In this document: in pieces, positions 26,976 to 36,164 of the stretch | Position numbering within the stretch: the stretch's first letter is position 1 | Layout of the letters: every line of letters starts with the position of its first letter | Assembly (NCBI GenBank): GCA_024641095.1 | Contig: JAHEDR010000001.1 | Coordinates: forward strand, 1 to 64,000 | Length of the DNA: 64,000 nucleotides | Origin: Rhodoluna sp. | Lineage (GTDB): Bacteria; Actinomycetota; Actinomycetes; Actinomycetales; Microbacteriaceae | Direction: 5' to 3' | Notes under the pieces: generated by a model | What the model saw: the letters and a program-made list of their open reading frames with translations, nothing else | Told to the model about the DNA's origin: nothing | The model's database searches: none | Position numbers and translations under genes: made by a program

Positions 26976-28844
26976 ATGTGCGGAATCGTTGGCTATGTAG
27001 GCCCAAAGTCAACCCTCGAGGTGCTGCTAGGCGGCCTAAAGCGATTGGAATACCGCGGCTATGACTCAGCCGGCGTATCGGTTATTTCAGGAACCGGGCT
27101 AGAGACCCGCAAGAAGGCCGGCAAACTAGACAACCTTATTGGTGAGATCACCAACCACCCGCTGCGCGAGGCTCACATTGGCATTGGCCACACCCGATGG
27201 GCTACACACGGCGCCCCAACGGACGGCAACGCCCACCCGCACCTTGGCGGACCAACCGCAAAGCTCTCTCTGATTCACAACGGAATCATCGAAAACTTCT
27301 ACGAGCTGAAGGCCGAGCTTTTGGCTGCCGGCACCAAGTTTGCTTCTGAAACAGACTCAGAGGTTGCCGCTCACCTGGTGGCCGCCGAGTTTGAAAAAAC
27401 CGGTGACCTGCCAACCGCGTTTACCAATGTGGTTAAGCGTCTTCACGGTGCATTCACAATTTTGGTAATTCACGAAGATCAACCCGATGTCGTTTTGGCA
27501 GCGCGCCGCAATGCGCCGCTGGTAATTGGTGTTGGCGATGGTGAGAACTTCTTGGGTTCAGACGTTGCAGCTTTTGTGGAGCACACCAAGCGCGCGATTT
27601 CTGTTGGCCAAGACGAGATTGTTATTTTGCGTGCCAACGGCATTGAGATTCGCACCTTTGAAGGTGCTGCGGTTGAGCCGGTTGAGTTTGAAGTTAACTG
27701 GGATGCCTCTGCTGCCTCAAAGGGTGGCTGGAGTTCGTTCATGGCCAAGGAGATCGCCGATCAGCCTCAGGCTGTGGCCGATACCCTGATGGGTCGTTTG
27801 GATTCTGATGGCGCAGTTCGCTTGAGTGAAATTGATGGCCTCTCAAACGAAGACATCGCCAACATTGACAGAATTGTGATGGTTGCCTGTGGCACCGCAG
27901 CTTACGCGTGTGATGTTGCTAAGTACGCGATTGAAAAGTTTGCTCGCGTTCCGGTGCAGGTTGAACTCTCACACGAGTTCCGTTACCGCGATCCAATCAT
28001 CACCAAGAACACTTTGATTGTTGCCGTATCGCAGTCTGGCGAAACCATGGACACTCTGATGGCAACCCGATACGCCAAGGAGCAGGGCGCAAAGGTTCTA
28101 GCAATCTGCAACACCCAGGGTGCAACCTTGGCCCGCGAATCAGACGCGGTTATTTACACTCACGCTGGCCCAGAAGTTGCTGTTGCATCAACCAAGGCTC
28201 TGGTTGCGCAGATCACCGCCGGTTACCTTTTGGCTTTGTTCTTAGCTTCTGAGCGTGGCGCAGCTGGCCGCGATGCATTGTCTAAGGCAGAACTACAAAA
28301 GCTTGGTAAAGAATTGCTAAAGATGCCAGCTCGTGTGACCAACGTTCTCAACGAACTAGACGAAGTTCGTGCGCTTGGTAAAGACATGGCAAATGCAAAA
28401 TCGGTGTTGTTCCTTGGTCGCAACGTGGGCTTCCCGGTTGCCATGGAAGGTGCACTAAAACTTAAGGAACTTGCTTACATTCACGCAGAAGGCTTTGCCG
28501 CCGGCGAACTAAAGCACGGTCCGATTGCCCTGATTGAAGAGGGTCAGCCGGTTATCGTAATTGTGCCAAGCCCTCGCGATCACGACAGCCTGCACCCAAA
28601 GGTGATTTCAAACATTCAAGAAATTCGCGCACGTGGCGCAAAGGTGATTGCTATTGCCGAAGCCGGCGATGCTGAGGTTGCAAACTTTGCTGAGCACGTA
28701 ATTTACGTGCCGCAGTGTGAAAACATTTTCTCTTCGATTTTGACTGTGATTCCACTTCAGGTATTTGCGCTTGAGCTTTCAAGTGCCAAGGGTCTTGATG
28801 TTGATCAGCCACGAAACCTGGCCAAGTCAGTGACCGTGGAATAA
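26976..28844 (+). CDS. glmS: glutamine--fructose-6-phosphate aminotransferase (isomerizing)
   Basis: This 622-residue enzyme makes glucosamine 6-phosphate from fructose 6-phosphate and glutamine, the entry to amino-sugar and cell-wall synthesis. MCGIVGYVG provides the N-terminal nucleophile Cys; GHTRWATHG completes the glutaminase site. Two SIS domains follow with VACGTAAYA, AVSQSGETMDT and EGALKLKELAYIHAEGFAAGELKHGPIALI. The final DQPRNLAKSVTVE is the conserved C-terminus. No glmS ribozyme is possible in the 30-base upstream gap. acpS begins immediately after the stop. Confidence 0.97.
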   Translation: MCGIVGYVGPKSTLEVLLGGLKRLEYRGYDSAGVSVISGTGLETRKKAGKLDNLIGEITNHPLREAHIGIGHTRWATHGAPTDGNAHPHLGGPTAKLSLIHNGIIENFYELKAELLAAGTKFASETDSEVAAHLVAAEFEKTGDLPTAFTNVVKRLHGAFTILVIHEDQPDVVLAARRNAPLVIGVGDGENFLGSDVAAFVEHTKRAISVGQDEIVILRANGIEIRTFEGAAVEPVEFEVNWDASAASKGGWSSFMAKEIADQPQAVADTLMGRLDSDGAVRLSEIDGLSNEDIANIDRIVMVACGTAAYACDVAKYAIEKFARVPVQVELSHEFRYRDPIITKNTLIVAVSQSGETMDTLMATRYAKEQGAKVLAICNTQGATLARESDAVIYTHAGPEVAVASTKALVAQITAGYLLALFLASERGAAGRDALSKAELQKLGKELLKMPARVTNVLNELDEVRALGKDMANAKSVLFLGRNVGFPVAMEGALKLKELAYIHAEGFAAGELKHGPIALIEEGQPVIVIVPSPRDHDSLHPKVISNIQEIRARGAKVIAIAEAGDAEVANFAEHVIYVPQCENIFSSILTVIPLQVFALELSSAKGLDVDQPRNLAKSVTVE

Positions 28845-29219
28845 ATGATTCTTGGAGTAGGCGTTGACACGGTTTCGCTGTCTCGTTTTGAGGGCAAGCT
28901 AACCGAAACCCCACGTCTAAAAGATCGTCTATTTCTTGACATCGAAACCATCGACGACGGAAAAGATGCCAGCCTGCAGACCCTGGCCGGCCGCTTTGCC
29001 GCTAAGGAAGCCCTAATCAAGGCGCTATCTGGTGACCCAGCCATTGAGTGGCACGGCATTGAGGTTGGCAAGGAATCAAGCGGTAAACCGGTGATTTGGC
29101 TGCACGGAAATACCGCCCAGTTGGCATTGCGCCTAGGTGTGCGAAAATTGCATGTATCTATTTCGCACGATGGCGATACCGCGGTGGCATTCGTGGTGGC
29201 AGAGGGAGAGCTTGCATGA
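28845..29219 (+). CDS. acpS: holo-[acyl-carrier-protein] synthase
   Basis: This 124-residue enzyme transfers 4'-phosphopantetheine from CoA to the acyl carrier protein. GVGVDTVSLSRF contains the Mg-binding Asp, and LAGRFAAKEALIKAL contains the second metal ligand and Lys. The C-terminal HVSISHDGDTAVAFVV is also conserved. It abuts glmS without spacing and overlaps alr by four bases (ATGA). Its CoA substrate links it to coaA nearby. Confidence 0.93.
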   Translation: MILGVGVDTVSLSRFEGKLTETPRLKDRLFLDIETIDDGKDASLQTLAGRFAAKEALIKALSGDPAIEWHGIEVGKESSGKPVIWLHGNTAQLALRLGVRKLHVSISHDGDTAVAFVVAEGELA

Positions 29220-30328
29220 GAGAGCTAATTATTGACCTCGACGCCATTGCTAAAAATCTTCAGACCATGCGCGCAAAAACAAATGGCGCACTTGCACTTG
29301 CAGTTGTAAAAGCAGACGCCTATGGCCACGGCATGATTCCGGTGGCAAAAAAACTTGAGGCAGCGGGTGCCGACTACCTTGGCGTTGCCGATGTGCACGA
29401 GGCGCTGCAGTTGCGCGAGGCTGGAATTGATCTTCCGATTCTTGCCTGGTTGCACTCAGCTGATGAAAACTTTAATTCGGCAGTTGATGCCGGCATTGAG
29501 CTAGGGCTGGCAAATGTTGAACAGCTAAATCGCGTGGCCAAAGCTGCCCAGCACGTTGGCCGCGTTGCTCGCGTGCACCTAAAGGTAGACACCGGTCTTG
29601 GTAGAAACGGCGCAAGTGTTTCGGAATGGCCAGAGGTTCTAAAGACTGCTCACGGTTTGGTTGCTGAGGGGTTCATTCAGGTGGTGGCAATTTTCAGTCA
29701 CCTTTCTTGCACCAGCGAGGCCGACGATCTTCGTCAGATTGAAAGATTTGAATCTGCCTTCGCCGAGGCAAAGGCTGCCGGCGTTGAGTTTGAACTACGT
29801 CACCTAACCGCAAGTGACGGTTTGTTGAGATACCCGCAGGCGCACTACGAGATGGTTCGCATTGGAATTGCCCTTTATGGACTTTCACCTTTCGTTGAAA
29901 ACACCGCTGCAGATTTTGGTTTGATTCCAGCAATGACCGCAACCGCAAAGATCACTCAGACTAAGCGCGTTGCCGGCGGCGAAGGAGTTAGCTACGGCTA
30001 CCTGCACCGCACCGCTGCCGAGTCAACTCTTGGGTTGGTTCCGGTTGGTTATGCCGAGGGTCTACCTAGAAACGCAACCGGCAAGGCAACCGTTTCTGTG
30101 AACGGCAAGAACTACGCAATCAACAGCCGAGTTGCCATGGATCAGTTTGTGATTGATTTTGGCGACGACGAGGTTGAGGCTGGCGACGCAGTAACAATTT
30201 TTGGTGACCCGGCTGCCGGTGTGCCATCGGCCGATGACCTTGCGGCTGCCTGCGACACCATCAACTACGAAATCGTCACACGCATGGGTGGGCGCTTCAA
30301 GCGCACCTATCTTGGGGAGATTGCTTAG
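29216..30328 (+). CDS. alr: alanine racemase
   Basis: This 370-residue PLP enzyme makes D-alanine for peptidoglycan. AVVKADAYGHG holds the PLP Lys; HLKVDTGLGRNG, FSHLSCTSEAD and VRIGIALYGLSP are further family blocks, and the C-terminal domain has the catalytic Tyr in GVSYGYLHRT. The ORF-track start at 29096 lies inside acpS; ATG at 29216 overlaps the acpS stop and has GAGGGAGAG upstream, so I use it. Confidence 0.96.
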   Translation: MRELIIDLDAIAKNLQTMRAKTNGALALAVVKADAYGHGMIPVAKKLEAAGADYLGVADVHEALQLREAGIDLPILAWLHSADENFNSAVDAGIELGLANVEQLNRVAKAAQHVGRVARVHLKVDTGLGRNGASVSEWPEVLKTAHGLVAEGFIQVVAIFSHLSCTSEADDLRQIERFESAFAEAKAAGVEFELRHLTASDGLLRYPQAHYEMVRIGIALYGLSPFVENTAADFGLIPAMTATAKITQTKRVAGGEGVSYGYLHRTAAESTLGLVPVGYAEGLPRNATGKATVSVNGKNYAINSRVAMDQFVIDFGDDEVEAGDAVTIFGDPAAGVPSADDLAAACDTINYEIVTRMGGRFKRTYLGEIA

Positions 30329-30781
30329 GTGTCTAAGTACACCGTTGCCACCCCCGAAGAAATGCACGAACTGGGGTTGAGCCTGGGTGCAACCTTCAAA
30401 GCCGGAGACCTGGTTTTACTAACCGGTCCACTTGGCGCCGGCAAGACCACACTGACCCGCGGAATCGGCGAGGCACTAGGCGCAATCGGAAACGTATCTA
30501 GCCCAACCTTTGTAATTGCAAGAACTCACAAACTAGATGGCAAGCGTGCGGAACTGGGGGATGCAGTTCTGGTGCACGTTGATGCCTACCGCTTGGGAAG
30601 CGCCGCCGAGCTTGATGACCTAGATATTGATTTTGAAAACACAATCACAATCGTTGAGTGGGGCAAAGGTTTCACAGACGGCATTACCGACCGCTGGATT
30701 GAAATTGAAATTGAGCGCGATCACACCGGTGAATCCGAAGTGCGCGATGTCACAGTGAGCGAGCACAATGCAAATGCCTAA
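30329..30781 (+). CDS. tsaE: tRNA threonylcarbamoyladenosine synthesis ATPase TsaE
   Basis: This 150-residue P-loop protein energises the t6A-forming complex with TsaB and TsaD. Walker A is GPLGAGKTTLTRGIGEAL near residues 31-48; SPTFVIARTH and VHVDAYRLGSAAELDDL are the other TsaE signatures. The GTG start directly follows the alr stop, and its end overlaps tsaB by 14 bases. Confidence 0.94.
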   Translation: MSKYTVATPEEMHELGLSLGATFKAGDLVLLTGPLGAGKTTLTRGIGEALGAIGNVSSPTFVIARTHKLDGKRAELGDAVLVHVDAYRLGSAAELDDLDIDFENTITIVEWGKGFTDGITDRWIEIEIERDHTGESEVRDVTVSEHNANA

Positions 30782-31427
30782 CTGGACCCTTTGTATTGAC
30801 ACCTCTGCCGGAACAACCGTGGCCGTGCTGCAGGGTGGCGAGGTGCGCAGCGAAATTCATTTTCCAGAGAGCATGAAGCACGCGGAGCGAATTGGTGATG
30901 CCATTGCCCAGTGCATCGCAAACGCTCAGATTGCACCAGGCCAAATTACAAATGTTGTGGTTGGTCGCGGCCCGGCACCGTTCACCGGCCTACGCATTGG
31001 TATTGCAGCTGCCGTGATGTTTGCCGAGGGCGCAGGGGCACAGCTGTTTGGCGTAAGTAGCCTTGACGCAATTGCCAAGGCGGCACTTGATAAGCAAACC
31101 GATAGCAAACTTCCGCTGCTGATCACTGCCGATGCTCGCCGCAGCGAGAACTACTGGGCGCTTTATTCGGGCCAGACCAAGAACGGTGCACCGGTTTTGA
31201 TTAAAGGTCCCGGGGTTGCCAAGCCAGATGCTCTGGCAGAAAAATTCGCCGGACAAAAACTTGCACACACCGATATCAAAATCAATGCCGTAGACCTGGG
31301 CAAAGTTTTTGAAGCACAGCTTTTAGATGGCACAGCGTCGCACAACGTTGAAGCAATGTACTTGCGCGAAGCTGATGCGGTTGCACCAAAGGTGCTGCGT
31401 GATTTTGGCAAGAAGGTTTCCGGATGA
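30768..31427 (+). CDS. tsaB: tRNA threonylcarbamoyladenosine complex subunit TsaB
   Basis: This 219-residue ASKHA-fold protein is the dimerisation partner of TsaD in t6A37 synthesis. [28 protein letters not shown] and [24 protein letters not shown] are typical. ATG codons at 30768 and 30774 are both possible. It overlaps tsaE by 14 bases and the rimI-tsaD fusion gene by four bases (ATGA). Confidence 0.93.
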   Translation: MQMPNWTLCIDTSAGTTVAVLQGGEVRSEIHFPESMKHAERIGDAIAQCIANAQIAPGQITNVVVGRGPAPFTGLRIGIAAAVMFAEGAGAQLFGVSSLDAIAKAALDKQTDSKLPLLITADARRSENYWALYSGQTKNGAPVLIKGPGVAKPDALAEKFAGQKLAHTDIKINAVDLGKVFEAQLLDGTASHNVEAMYLREADAVAPKVLRDFGKKVSG

Positions 31428-32950
31428 GCGCCGCGTACCTAATTCGCGAGGCAACCGAGGCCGACCTTGCACAGATCATGGACCTCGAGAACGATTGCTT
31501 TGGCAATGATGCCTGGGATCAAGACACCATGCACTTTGAGGTAGTTGCCCACCACACTTATTACATAGCCGCGTTTGATAAGGCTGCCGTCAACGAGACG
31601 TTAATCGGGTACGCAGGCCTAAGCAAGATTCCTGGCAACGAGCAGGCCGATATTCAAACCATTGCGGTTGCCGAATCGGCACGCGGCAAAGGCATTGGTA
31701 AGGCTCTGATGCAAGAGCTACTCAAGGAGGCTCGTCGTTTGCAGGCCGAAGAGCTATTTCTTGAGGTTCGTGCCGATAACCCAGCGGCACAGAACCTTTA
31801 CTTAGCTCTTGGTTTTGAACACATTGATACCCGTAAGCGTTACTACCAACCAGACGATGTTGATGCTTGGGTAATGCGTTTGCAGTTTGCCCGCAGCACA
31901 ACCGGCCGCGAACCTATTGTGCTTGGCATTGAAACTTCTTGCGATGAAACCGGCATTGGCATTGTGCGCGGCAACACCCTGCTTGCCAACATAATTTCTT
32001 CTTCAATGGAGGAGCACGCCAGATTTGGTGGAGTGGTGCCAGAGATTGCGGCACGCGCTCACCTTGAGGCATTGCGCCCAACTTTGCATCAGGCACTGGC
32101 CAAGGCAAATTTGTCTCTAAAAGATATTGATGCCATTGCAGTTACCAATGGCCCTGGTCTTGGTGGTGCGCTGATGGTTGGTGTTGGTGCGGCAAAGGCG
32201 CTTAGCGTTGCACTCGAGAAACCTATTTATGCGGTGAATCACCTGGTGGGTCACGTGGGCGTAGATATTTTGGAACGCGGCCAACTAGAAACTCCAACCG
32301 TTGCACTCTTGGTTAGCGGTGGCCACACCTCGCTACTCTTGGTGCGCGACCTGCTTGACGATGTTGAGCTGCTTGGTGAAACAATCGATGACGCAGCCGG
32401 CGAGGCCTTTGACAAAATTGCCCGCGTACTTGGTTTGAAATATCCGGGTGGACCAGAAATTGATAAAGCTGCAGTCGGCGGAGACCCAAAGGCAATTCGT
32501 TTCCCGCGCGGACTGACTCTGCCAAAAGACATGGAAAAGCACCGCTACGATTTCTCGTTCTCTGGGCTCAAGACCGCGGTAGCTCGCTGGGTAGAAAAAG
32601 CAGAAGCTGCTGGCGAAGAAATTAATGTTGCGGATGTTGCCGCTTCGTTCCGCGAGGCAGTTGCCGACGTGCTGGTGACCAAGGCCGTGAATGCCTGCCT
32701 TGATCACAAGGTGCCAAGACTGTTGCTTGGCGGAGGAGTAGTGGCCAACGCGCGCCTTCGCGAGCTGGCTCAGCAAAAGTGTGACGAGCACGGCATTGAA
32801 CTTAGAATTCCGGCACTTAGCCTGTGCACCGATAACGGGGCGATGATTGCGGCCCTTGGCGCGCAGCTGATCATGGCTGGCCGAGCACCGTCTAGCTTGC
32901 ACTTTGGAGCAGACTCAACGCTGCCAGTTACCTCGGTGCAAACACACTAG
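31424..32950 (+). CDS. rimI-tsaD: RimI N-acetyltransferase fused to TsaD tRNA N6-threonylcarbamoyltransferase
   Basis: One uninterrupted 508-residue frame joins two proteins usually encoded by adjacent genes. Residues 1-155 form a GNAT acetyltransferase like RimI ([16 protein letters not shown] acetyl-CoA loop, [16 protein letters not shown]), which acetylates ribosomal protein S18. Residues 163-508 form TsaD, which completes t6A37: [24 protein letters not shown] (metal-binding His pair), [22 protein letters not shown] and [12 protein letters not shown]. The short linker ARSTTGREP has no obvious internal start with a ribosome binding site. Both parts look intact. Confidence 0.93.
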   Translation: MSAAYLIREATEADLAQIMDLENDCFGNDAWDQDTMHFEVVAHHTYYIAAFDKAAVNETLIGYAGLSKIPGNEQADIQTIAVAESARGKGIGKALMQELLKEARRLQAEELFLEVRADNPAAQNLYLALGFEHIDTRKRYYQPDDVDAWVMRLQFARSTTGREPIVLGIETSCDETGIGIVRGNTLLANIISSSMEEHARFGGVVPEIAARAHLEALRPTLHQALAKANLSLKDIDAIAVTNGPGLGGALMVGVGAAKALSVALEKPIYAVNHLVGHVGVDILERGQLETPTVALLVSGGHTSLLLVRDLLDDVELLGETIDDAAGEAFDKIARVLGLKYPGGPEIDKAAVGGDPKAIRFPRGLTLPKDMEKHRYDFSFSGLKTAVARWVEKAEAAGEEINVADVAASFREAVADVLVTKAVNACLDHKVPRLLLGGGVVANARLRELAQQKCDEHGIELRIPALSLCTDNGAMIAALGAQLIMAGRAPSSLHFGADSTLPVTSVQTH

Positions 32951-33017
32951 ACCCTGATAATTTGCCACCGGCTACGCAGGCAGCTCACAGGCTACTCCCA
33001 GCCATCGGTGTTCAACT

Positions 33018-33371
33018 ATGAGCATGGCTAAAACAGATGCAGTCCCTCAGAAGGACAAATACGATTTCACAAAGCTAAACACTCTTTCAGTAGTGTCACT
33101 TGCTACCGCACTCACCGGTTTTGGTGTTGTGGCAGCAATTATCACCGGTCACATTTCTCTTGCACAGATTAAGAAGACCGGCCAAAACGGACGTGCACTT
33201 GCACTATCGGGCGTAATCCTTGGTTATGTAGCAATTGGCCTCTGGCTAATTGGCACAACCTTCTGGACCGCATTCATGTTCTGGGCAGCCAAGAATGGCT
33301 ACGCAGACTTTGAAGGCATGCGCAATGGTGGCTGGAACATGGGTCCGGGAATGATGTGGGACAACAACTAG
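33018..33371 (+). CDS. DUF4190 domain membrane protein
   Basis: This 117-residue protein has two transmembrane helices around the DUF4190 core: NTLSVVSLATALTGFGVVAAIITGHISLAQIKKTGQNGRALALSGVILGYVAIGLWLIG. A Gly/Met/Trp-rich tail (GMRNGGWNMGPGMMWDNN) follows. No function is known for the family. No convincing ribosome binding site precedes ATG 33018 or 33024. It stands alone between the t6A cluster and a convergent methyltransferase gene. Confidence 0.75.
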   Translation: MSMAKTDAVPQKDKYDFTKLNTLSVVSLATALTGFGVVAAIITGHISLAQIKKTGQNGRALALSGVILGYVAIGLWLIGTTFWTAFMFWAAKNGYADFEGMRNGGWNMGPGMMWDNN

Positions 33372-33446
33372 TTGTACCTATTTCTAGTCTCGATAACTAA
33401 TCTCTAATTGGTATAGCTACTAGAACTTAGAGTCAGGGAGCAGAAG

Positions 33447-34649
33447 TTACCTAATAGCTTGTGCAACCAAAACTCTGTGGGCGTCGCCCACTCTGGTTAC
33501 GATCAGGGTGGCGGCGCCTTCACCTTTTGGTGACAATTCTTTGCGCAGCTGTTCCGGCACAATATCGCTGCCGCGCTTTTTGATCTCAAGCGTCCCAATG
33601 TTTCGCTCTCGCAGGTAGGCTTTGAGCTTTTTGCGATCAAAAACCAGGTTATCCAAAACCTCGTAGCCCTTTAACCAAGGCGATTCAATTTTCTTGTTTG
33701 AGGTCAGATATGCAATCTCGGGTGCAAACAGGTGTGACTCAATTTGCTCGGCCAGTTGACCAATCAGGTGTGAGCGCACCACGGAGTTATCGGGTTCATA
33801 AACATATTTACCCAGCTCACCAATTGCCGCGTCTTGGCGCTGAGTTGAGTGACTGACAATTTCGTGTTTTGCGTTTCCGGTAATCAAGAGCGCCGAGCGC
33901 TTAACATCTGGGCGCGCCACCGAGCCAAACCACAGACTAAGTTCAACCAGGTCGCCATCAACCGATACCCATTGAGCCTCTGCGTTTTCAGGGATGCCTT
34001 CGTGCGGGTGACCCGGACCAAACTTCACGCCGGTTGGTTTCTTTGCTGCTGCTTCCATCACAAAATCAAAGGTTGGCGAAAACGCGGCAGGGTCAAACTT
34101 GCGCATCGCGCGTTCGCGAGCCGGGCCACCAAGTTCACGACGAGCCGGATCAAAAAACAGGCCACCAAATTTAGATAGGTCTAGCTGAGTTACGTCAGCC
34201 TGCTCAACAAAAGCATTTTCAAAAGGCGAAAGATTGTAGGTTGCTACCGCTGCGGTGACCTCGTCAATCTCGAATGCCTTGACGTTAATGTCCAAGCTGG
34301 CCATGGCCAATGATTCGGCACCAATGCCACAGCCAAGGTCGGCTACTTCGGTGATGCCAGCCTGACGAAAGCGGTTGGCGTGCAGCGCGGCCACGCTAAG
34401 TCTTGATGCCTGCTCGAGCCCGGCCTCGGTGAAGATCATGCGCTCGGCAAAGGGGCCAAACTTGGCTGCTGCTCGGCGGCGCAGCTTGGCCTGGGTTAGC
34501 ACCGCGGCCACCAGCGAGGCGTCGTGGCCCTTTGCTCGCAGACCTGAAACCAGCTTGACCACATCGGCCTTGGCCTCGATGGGGCCCAATTCTGCCAAGA
34601 GAGCCTGCCCCTCAGGGGAGAGTAGGCGAATAAAGTCTTGGCGTTCCAT
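33447..34649 (-). CDS. class I SAM-dependent methyltransferase with THUMP-like domain
   Basis: This 400-residue protein belongs to an actinobacterial group of putative RNA methyltransferases. The SAM-binding motif ITEVADLGCGIGAESLAMA lies near residues 98-116, the acidic VKAFEIDE follows, and GGLFFDPARRELGG is a DPAR motif in place of the usual DPP(Y/F). The C-terminal part (EIKKRGSDIVPEQLRKEL) resembles the THUMP-like region annotated in relatives. Substrate is unknown. It is convergent with the DUF4190 gene and divergent from groES. Confidence 0.75.
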   Translation of the reverse strand: MERQDFIRLLSPEGQALLAELGPIEAKADVVKLVSGLRAKGHDASLVAAVLTQAKLRRRAAAKFGPFAERMIFTEAGLEQASRLSVAALHANRFRQAGITEVADLGCGIGAESLAMASLDINVKAFEIDEVTAAVATYNLSPFENAFVEQADVTQLDLSKFGGLFFDPARRELGGPARERAMRKFDPAAFSPTFDFVMEAAAKKPTGVKFGPGHPHEGIPENAEAQWVSVDGDLVELSLWFGSVARPDVKRSALLITGNAKHEIVSHSTQRQDAAIGELGKYVYEPDNSVVRSHLIGQLAEQIESHLFAPEIAYLTSNKKIESPWLKGYEVLDNLVFDRKKLKAYLRERNIGTLEIKKRGSDIVPEQLRKELSPKGEGAATLIVTRVGDAHRVLVAQAIR

Positions 34650-34697
34650 TAGGACAGGTTACCCAGTTATGGGCCGCTATTGGGGTCATAATTTCAT

Positions 34698-34724
34698 TTA
34701 GCACTCGGCTACATAGAGTGCTAA
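34698..34724 (+). promoter_or_regulatory. CIRCE operator (HrcA site) of groES
   Basis: TTAGCACTC-GGCTACATA-GAGTGCTAA is an exact match to the CIRCE consensus with its nine-base spacer. It lies 40 bases before the groES ATG and predicts HrcA repression relieved by heat shock. The hrcA gene is not in this window. Confidence 0.95.
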
Positions 34725-34764
34725 CATTGCAATACAAACCCCGCAACAAAAAGGAGAGGTCACT

Positions 34765-35061
34765 ATGTCGGTTTCAATCAAGCCGCTTGAAGATCGCATC
34801 GTTGTTCGCCCAGTTGAGGCAGAGCAGGTAACCGCATCTGGTCTAGTAATTCCAGACACCGCTAAAGAAAAGCCACAGGAAGCAGAAGTAATTGCTGTTG
34901 GTCCTGGCCGCGTAGACGACAAGGGTGTTCGCATTCCAGTTGACGTAAACGTTGGCGACAAGGTTATTTTCTCTAAGTACGGTGGCACCGAACTTAAGTT
35001 CAACGGTGAAGAGTACCTAGTACTTTCTGCTCGCGACGTTCTAGCAGTGGTAGTTCGCTAG
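34765..35061 (+). CDS. groES: co-chaperonin GroES
   Basis: This 98-residue protein forms the lid of the GroEL chamber. [45 protein letters not shown] includes the mobile loop, and [33 protein letters not shown] is the C-terminal half. AAAAGGAGAGG lies before the ATG. groEL does not follow; a terminator and rarD do. The gene is therefore probably monocistronic and controlled by CIRCE. Confidence 0.97.
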   Translation: MSVSIKPLEDRIVVRPVEAEQVTASGLVIPDTAKEKPQEAEVIAVGPGRVDDKGVRIPVDVNVGDKVIFSKYGGTELKFNGEEYLVLSARDVLAVVVR

Positions 35062-35088
35062 ACACCAAATTCATTGCAAGTTGTTCGA

Positions 35089-35094
35089 TAGGCT
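35089..35094 (+). promoter_or_regulatory. candidate -10 box for leaderless rarD mRNA
   Basis: TAGGCT ends 6 bases before the rarD ATG, matching hexamer and spacing at the pirin gene. No Shine-Dalgarno motif is present. If used, the rarD mRNA begins at its start codon. Confidence 0.45.
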
Positions 35095-35100
35095 CGAGCA

Positions 35101-36009
35101 ATGAGTGCACAAAAAGACCCTGGCTTCGGCCGGGGTCTTTTTTATGGAGCGGGTGCCTACCTAATTTGGGGAAGCTTTCCGCTGATCATCACGATGCTTT
35201 CATTCGCATCGCCGCTAGAAGTTGTGACCTGGCGAATCGTTTTTGGTTTTATTGTGGCCGCGCTGCTAACCACCTTCACCAAGAGCTGGCCGGCAATCAC
35301 GCAGGTTTTCAAAGATAAGAACCAGATGAAGTGGATGGCGCTGGCCACCGCTTTTATTGCGGTGAACTGGATTGTTTACGTGATTGGTGTGCACACTCAC
35401 CAAACACTTGAAACTGCGCTTGGCTATTTCATTAATCCACTGGTCACCATTTTGCTGGCCGTGATATTCCTTGGTGAAAAACTCTCGAAGGCCCAGTGGA
35501 TTGCCACCGGGTTTGGAACCTTGGCGGTTTTGGTTTTGAGTTTTGACTACGGCCGCCTGCCGTGGATTGCGCTTTCGCTTGCTTTCTCATTTGGCATTTA
35601 CGGCCTGGCCAAAAACAAACTCGGCGGCAAGGTCACCGCAGTCAACTCCTTTGCAATTGAGTCTGGCCTCTTGTTTCCGCTGGCAATAATTCAGGCCATC
35701 GTGTTCCAGGCTTCGGGAATCGGACTGCAGTTTACCCAGCACGGTTTTTGGGGAAGTGCCGGTCTGGTCTTCTTTGGAGTTATGACGGCTATTCCACTCA
35801 TCATGTTTGGTACCGCGGCCAAGCTCTTGCCGCTTAGGTACATTGGGTTCATTCAATACATGACCCCGGTAATTCAGTTCTGCATAGCCTTCTTTGTTTT
35901 TGGTGAGCCAATGCCGGCAGCTCGATGGGCGGGATTTGCCCTGGTCTGGGCCGGTTTGGCCGTGCTGATTGTGGACGCAATCAAGGCCGGGCAGCGCAAA
36001 AAGGCCTAA
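35101..36009 (+). CDS. rarD: RarD-like EamA (DMT superfamily) permease
   Basis: This 302-residue membrane protein has about ten transmembrane helices in two EamA repeats. It matches RarD: GLFYGAGAYLIWGSFPL, EVVTWRIVFGF, AVNWIVYVIGVHTHQTLETALGYFINPL and RYIGFIQYMTPVIQF. The transported substrate is unknown. Homology starts near residue 12; the first dozen codons coincide with the groES terminator. No other in-frame ATG, GTG or TTG is better placed, so the ATG at 35101 stands. A weak CCCCA/TGGGG hairpin follows the stop. Confidence 0.9.
   Translation: MSAQKDPGFGRGLFYGAGAYLIWGSFPLIITMLSFASPLEVVTWRIVFGFIVAALLTTFTKSWPAITQVFKDKNQMKWMALATAFIAVNWIVYVIGVHTHQTLETALGYFINPLVTILLAVIFLGEKLSKAQWIATGFGTLAVLVLSFDYGRLPWIALSLAFSFGIYGLAKNKLGGKVTAVNSFAIESGLLFPLAIIQAIVFQASGIGLQFTQHGFWGSAGLVFFGVMTAIPLIMFGTAAKLLPLRYIGFIQYMTPVIQFCIAFFVFGEPMPAARWAGFALVWAGLAVLIVDAIKAGQRKKA
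35111..35143 (+). terminator. intrinsic terminator of groES located inside rarD codons
   Basis: AAAAAGACCC-T-GGC and GCC-G-GGGTCTTTTT pair around a TTCG tetraloop, giving 14 pairs including one G-U, followed by a T-run. This is a textbook intrinsic terminator, about 50 bases after the groES stop, yet it encodes residues 4-14 of RarD. Confidence 0.85.
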
Positions 36010-36164
36010 AAAGGTGCCCCAAACCCCACTTCTGGGGCCTAAATACCTCGTATAAGTCAAATTATTAAGTCCGTAACCCAATCGAAATAAGGGCCTCGGT
36101 AAACTTACCTTGGGCGGTTTCCAGCGAAGGAAGCCGCATTTCCCAAAACCTAGGAGCTACAAAC

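Noticed and set aside
32333-32902. 189-residue minus-strand ORF inside tsaD
   Set aside because: This is the longest antisense frame, but it lies fully within TsaD coding sequence with intact motifs and has no recognisable domain.
36014-36034. Strong terminator after rarD
   Set aside because: The CCCCA-CTTC-TGGGG hairpin has only five pairs and no T-run, so I mention it but do not list it as a feature.
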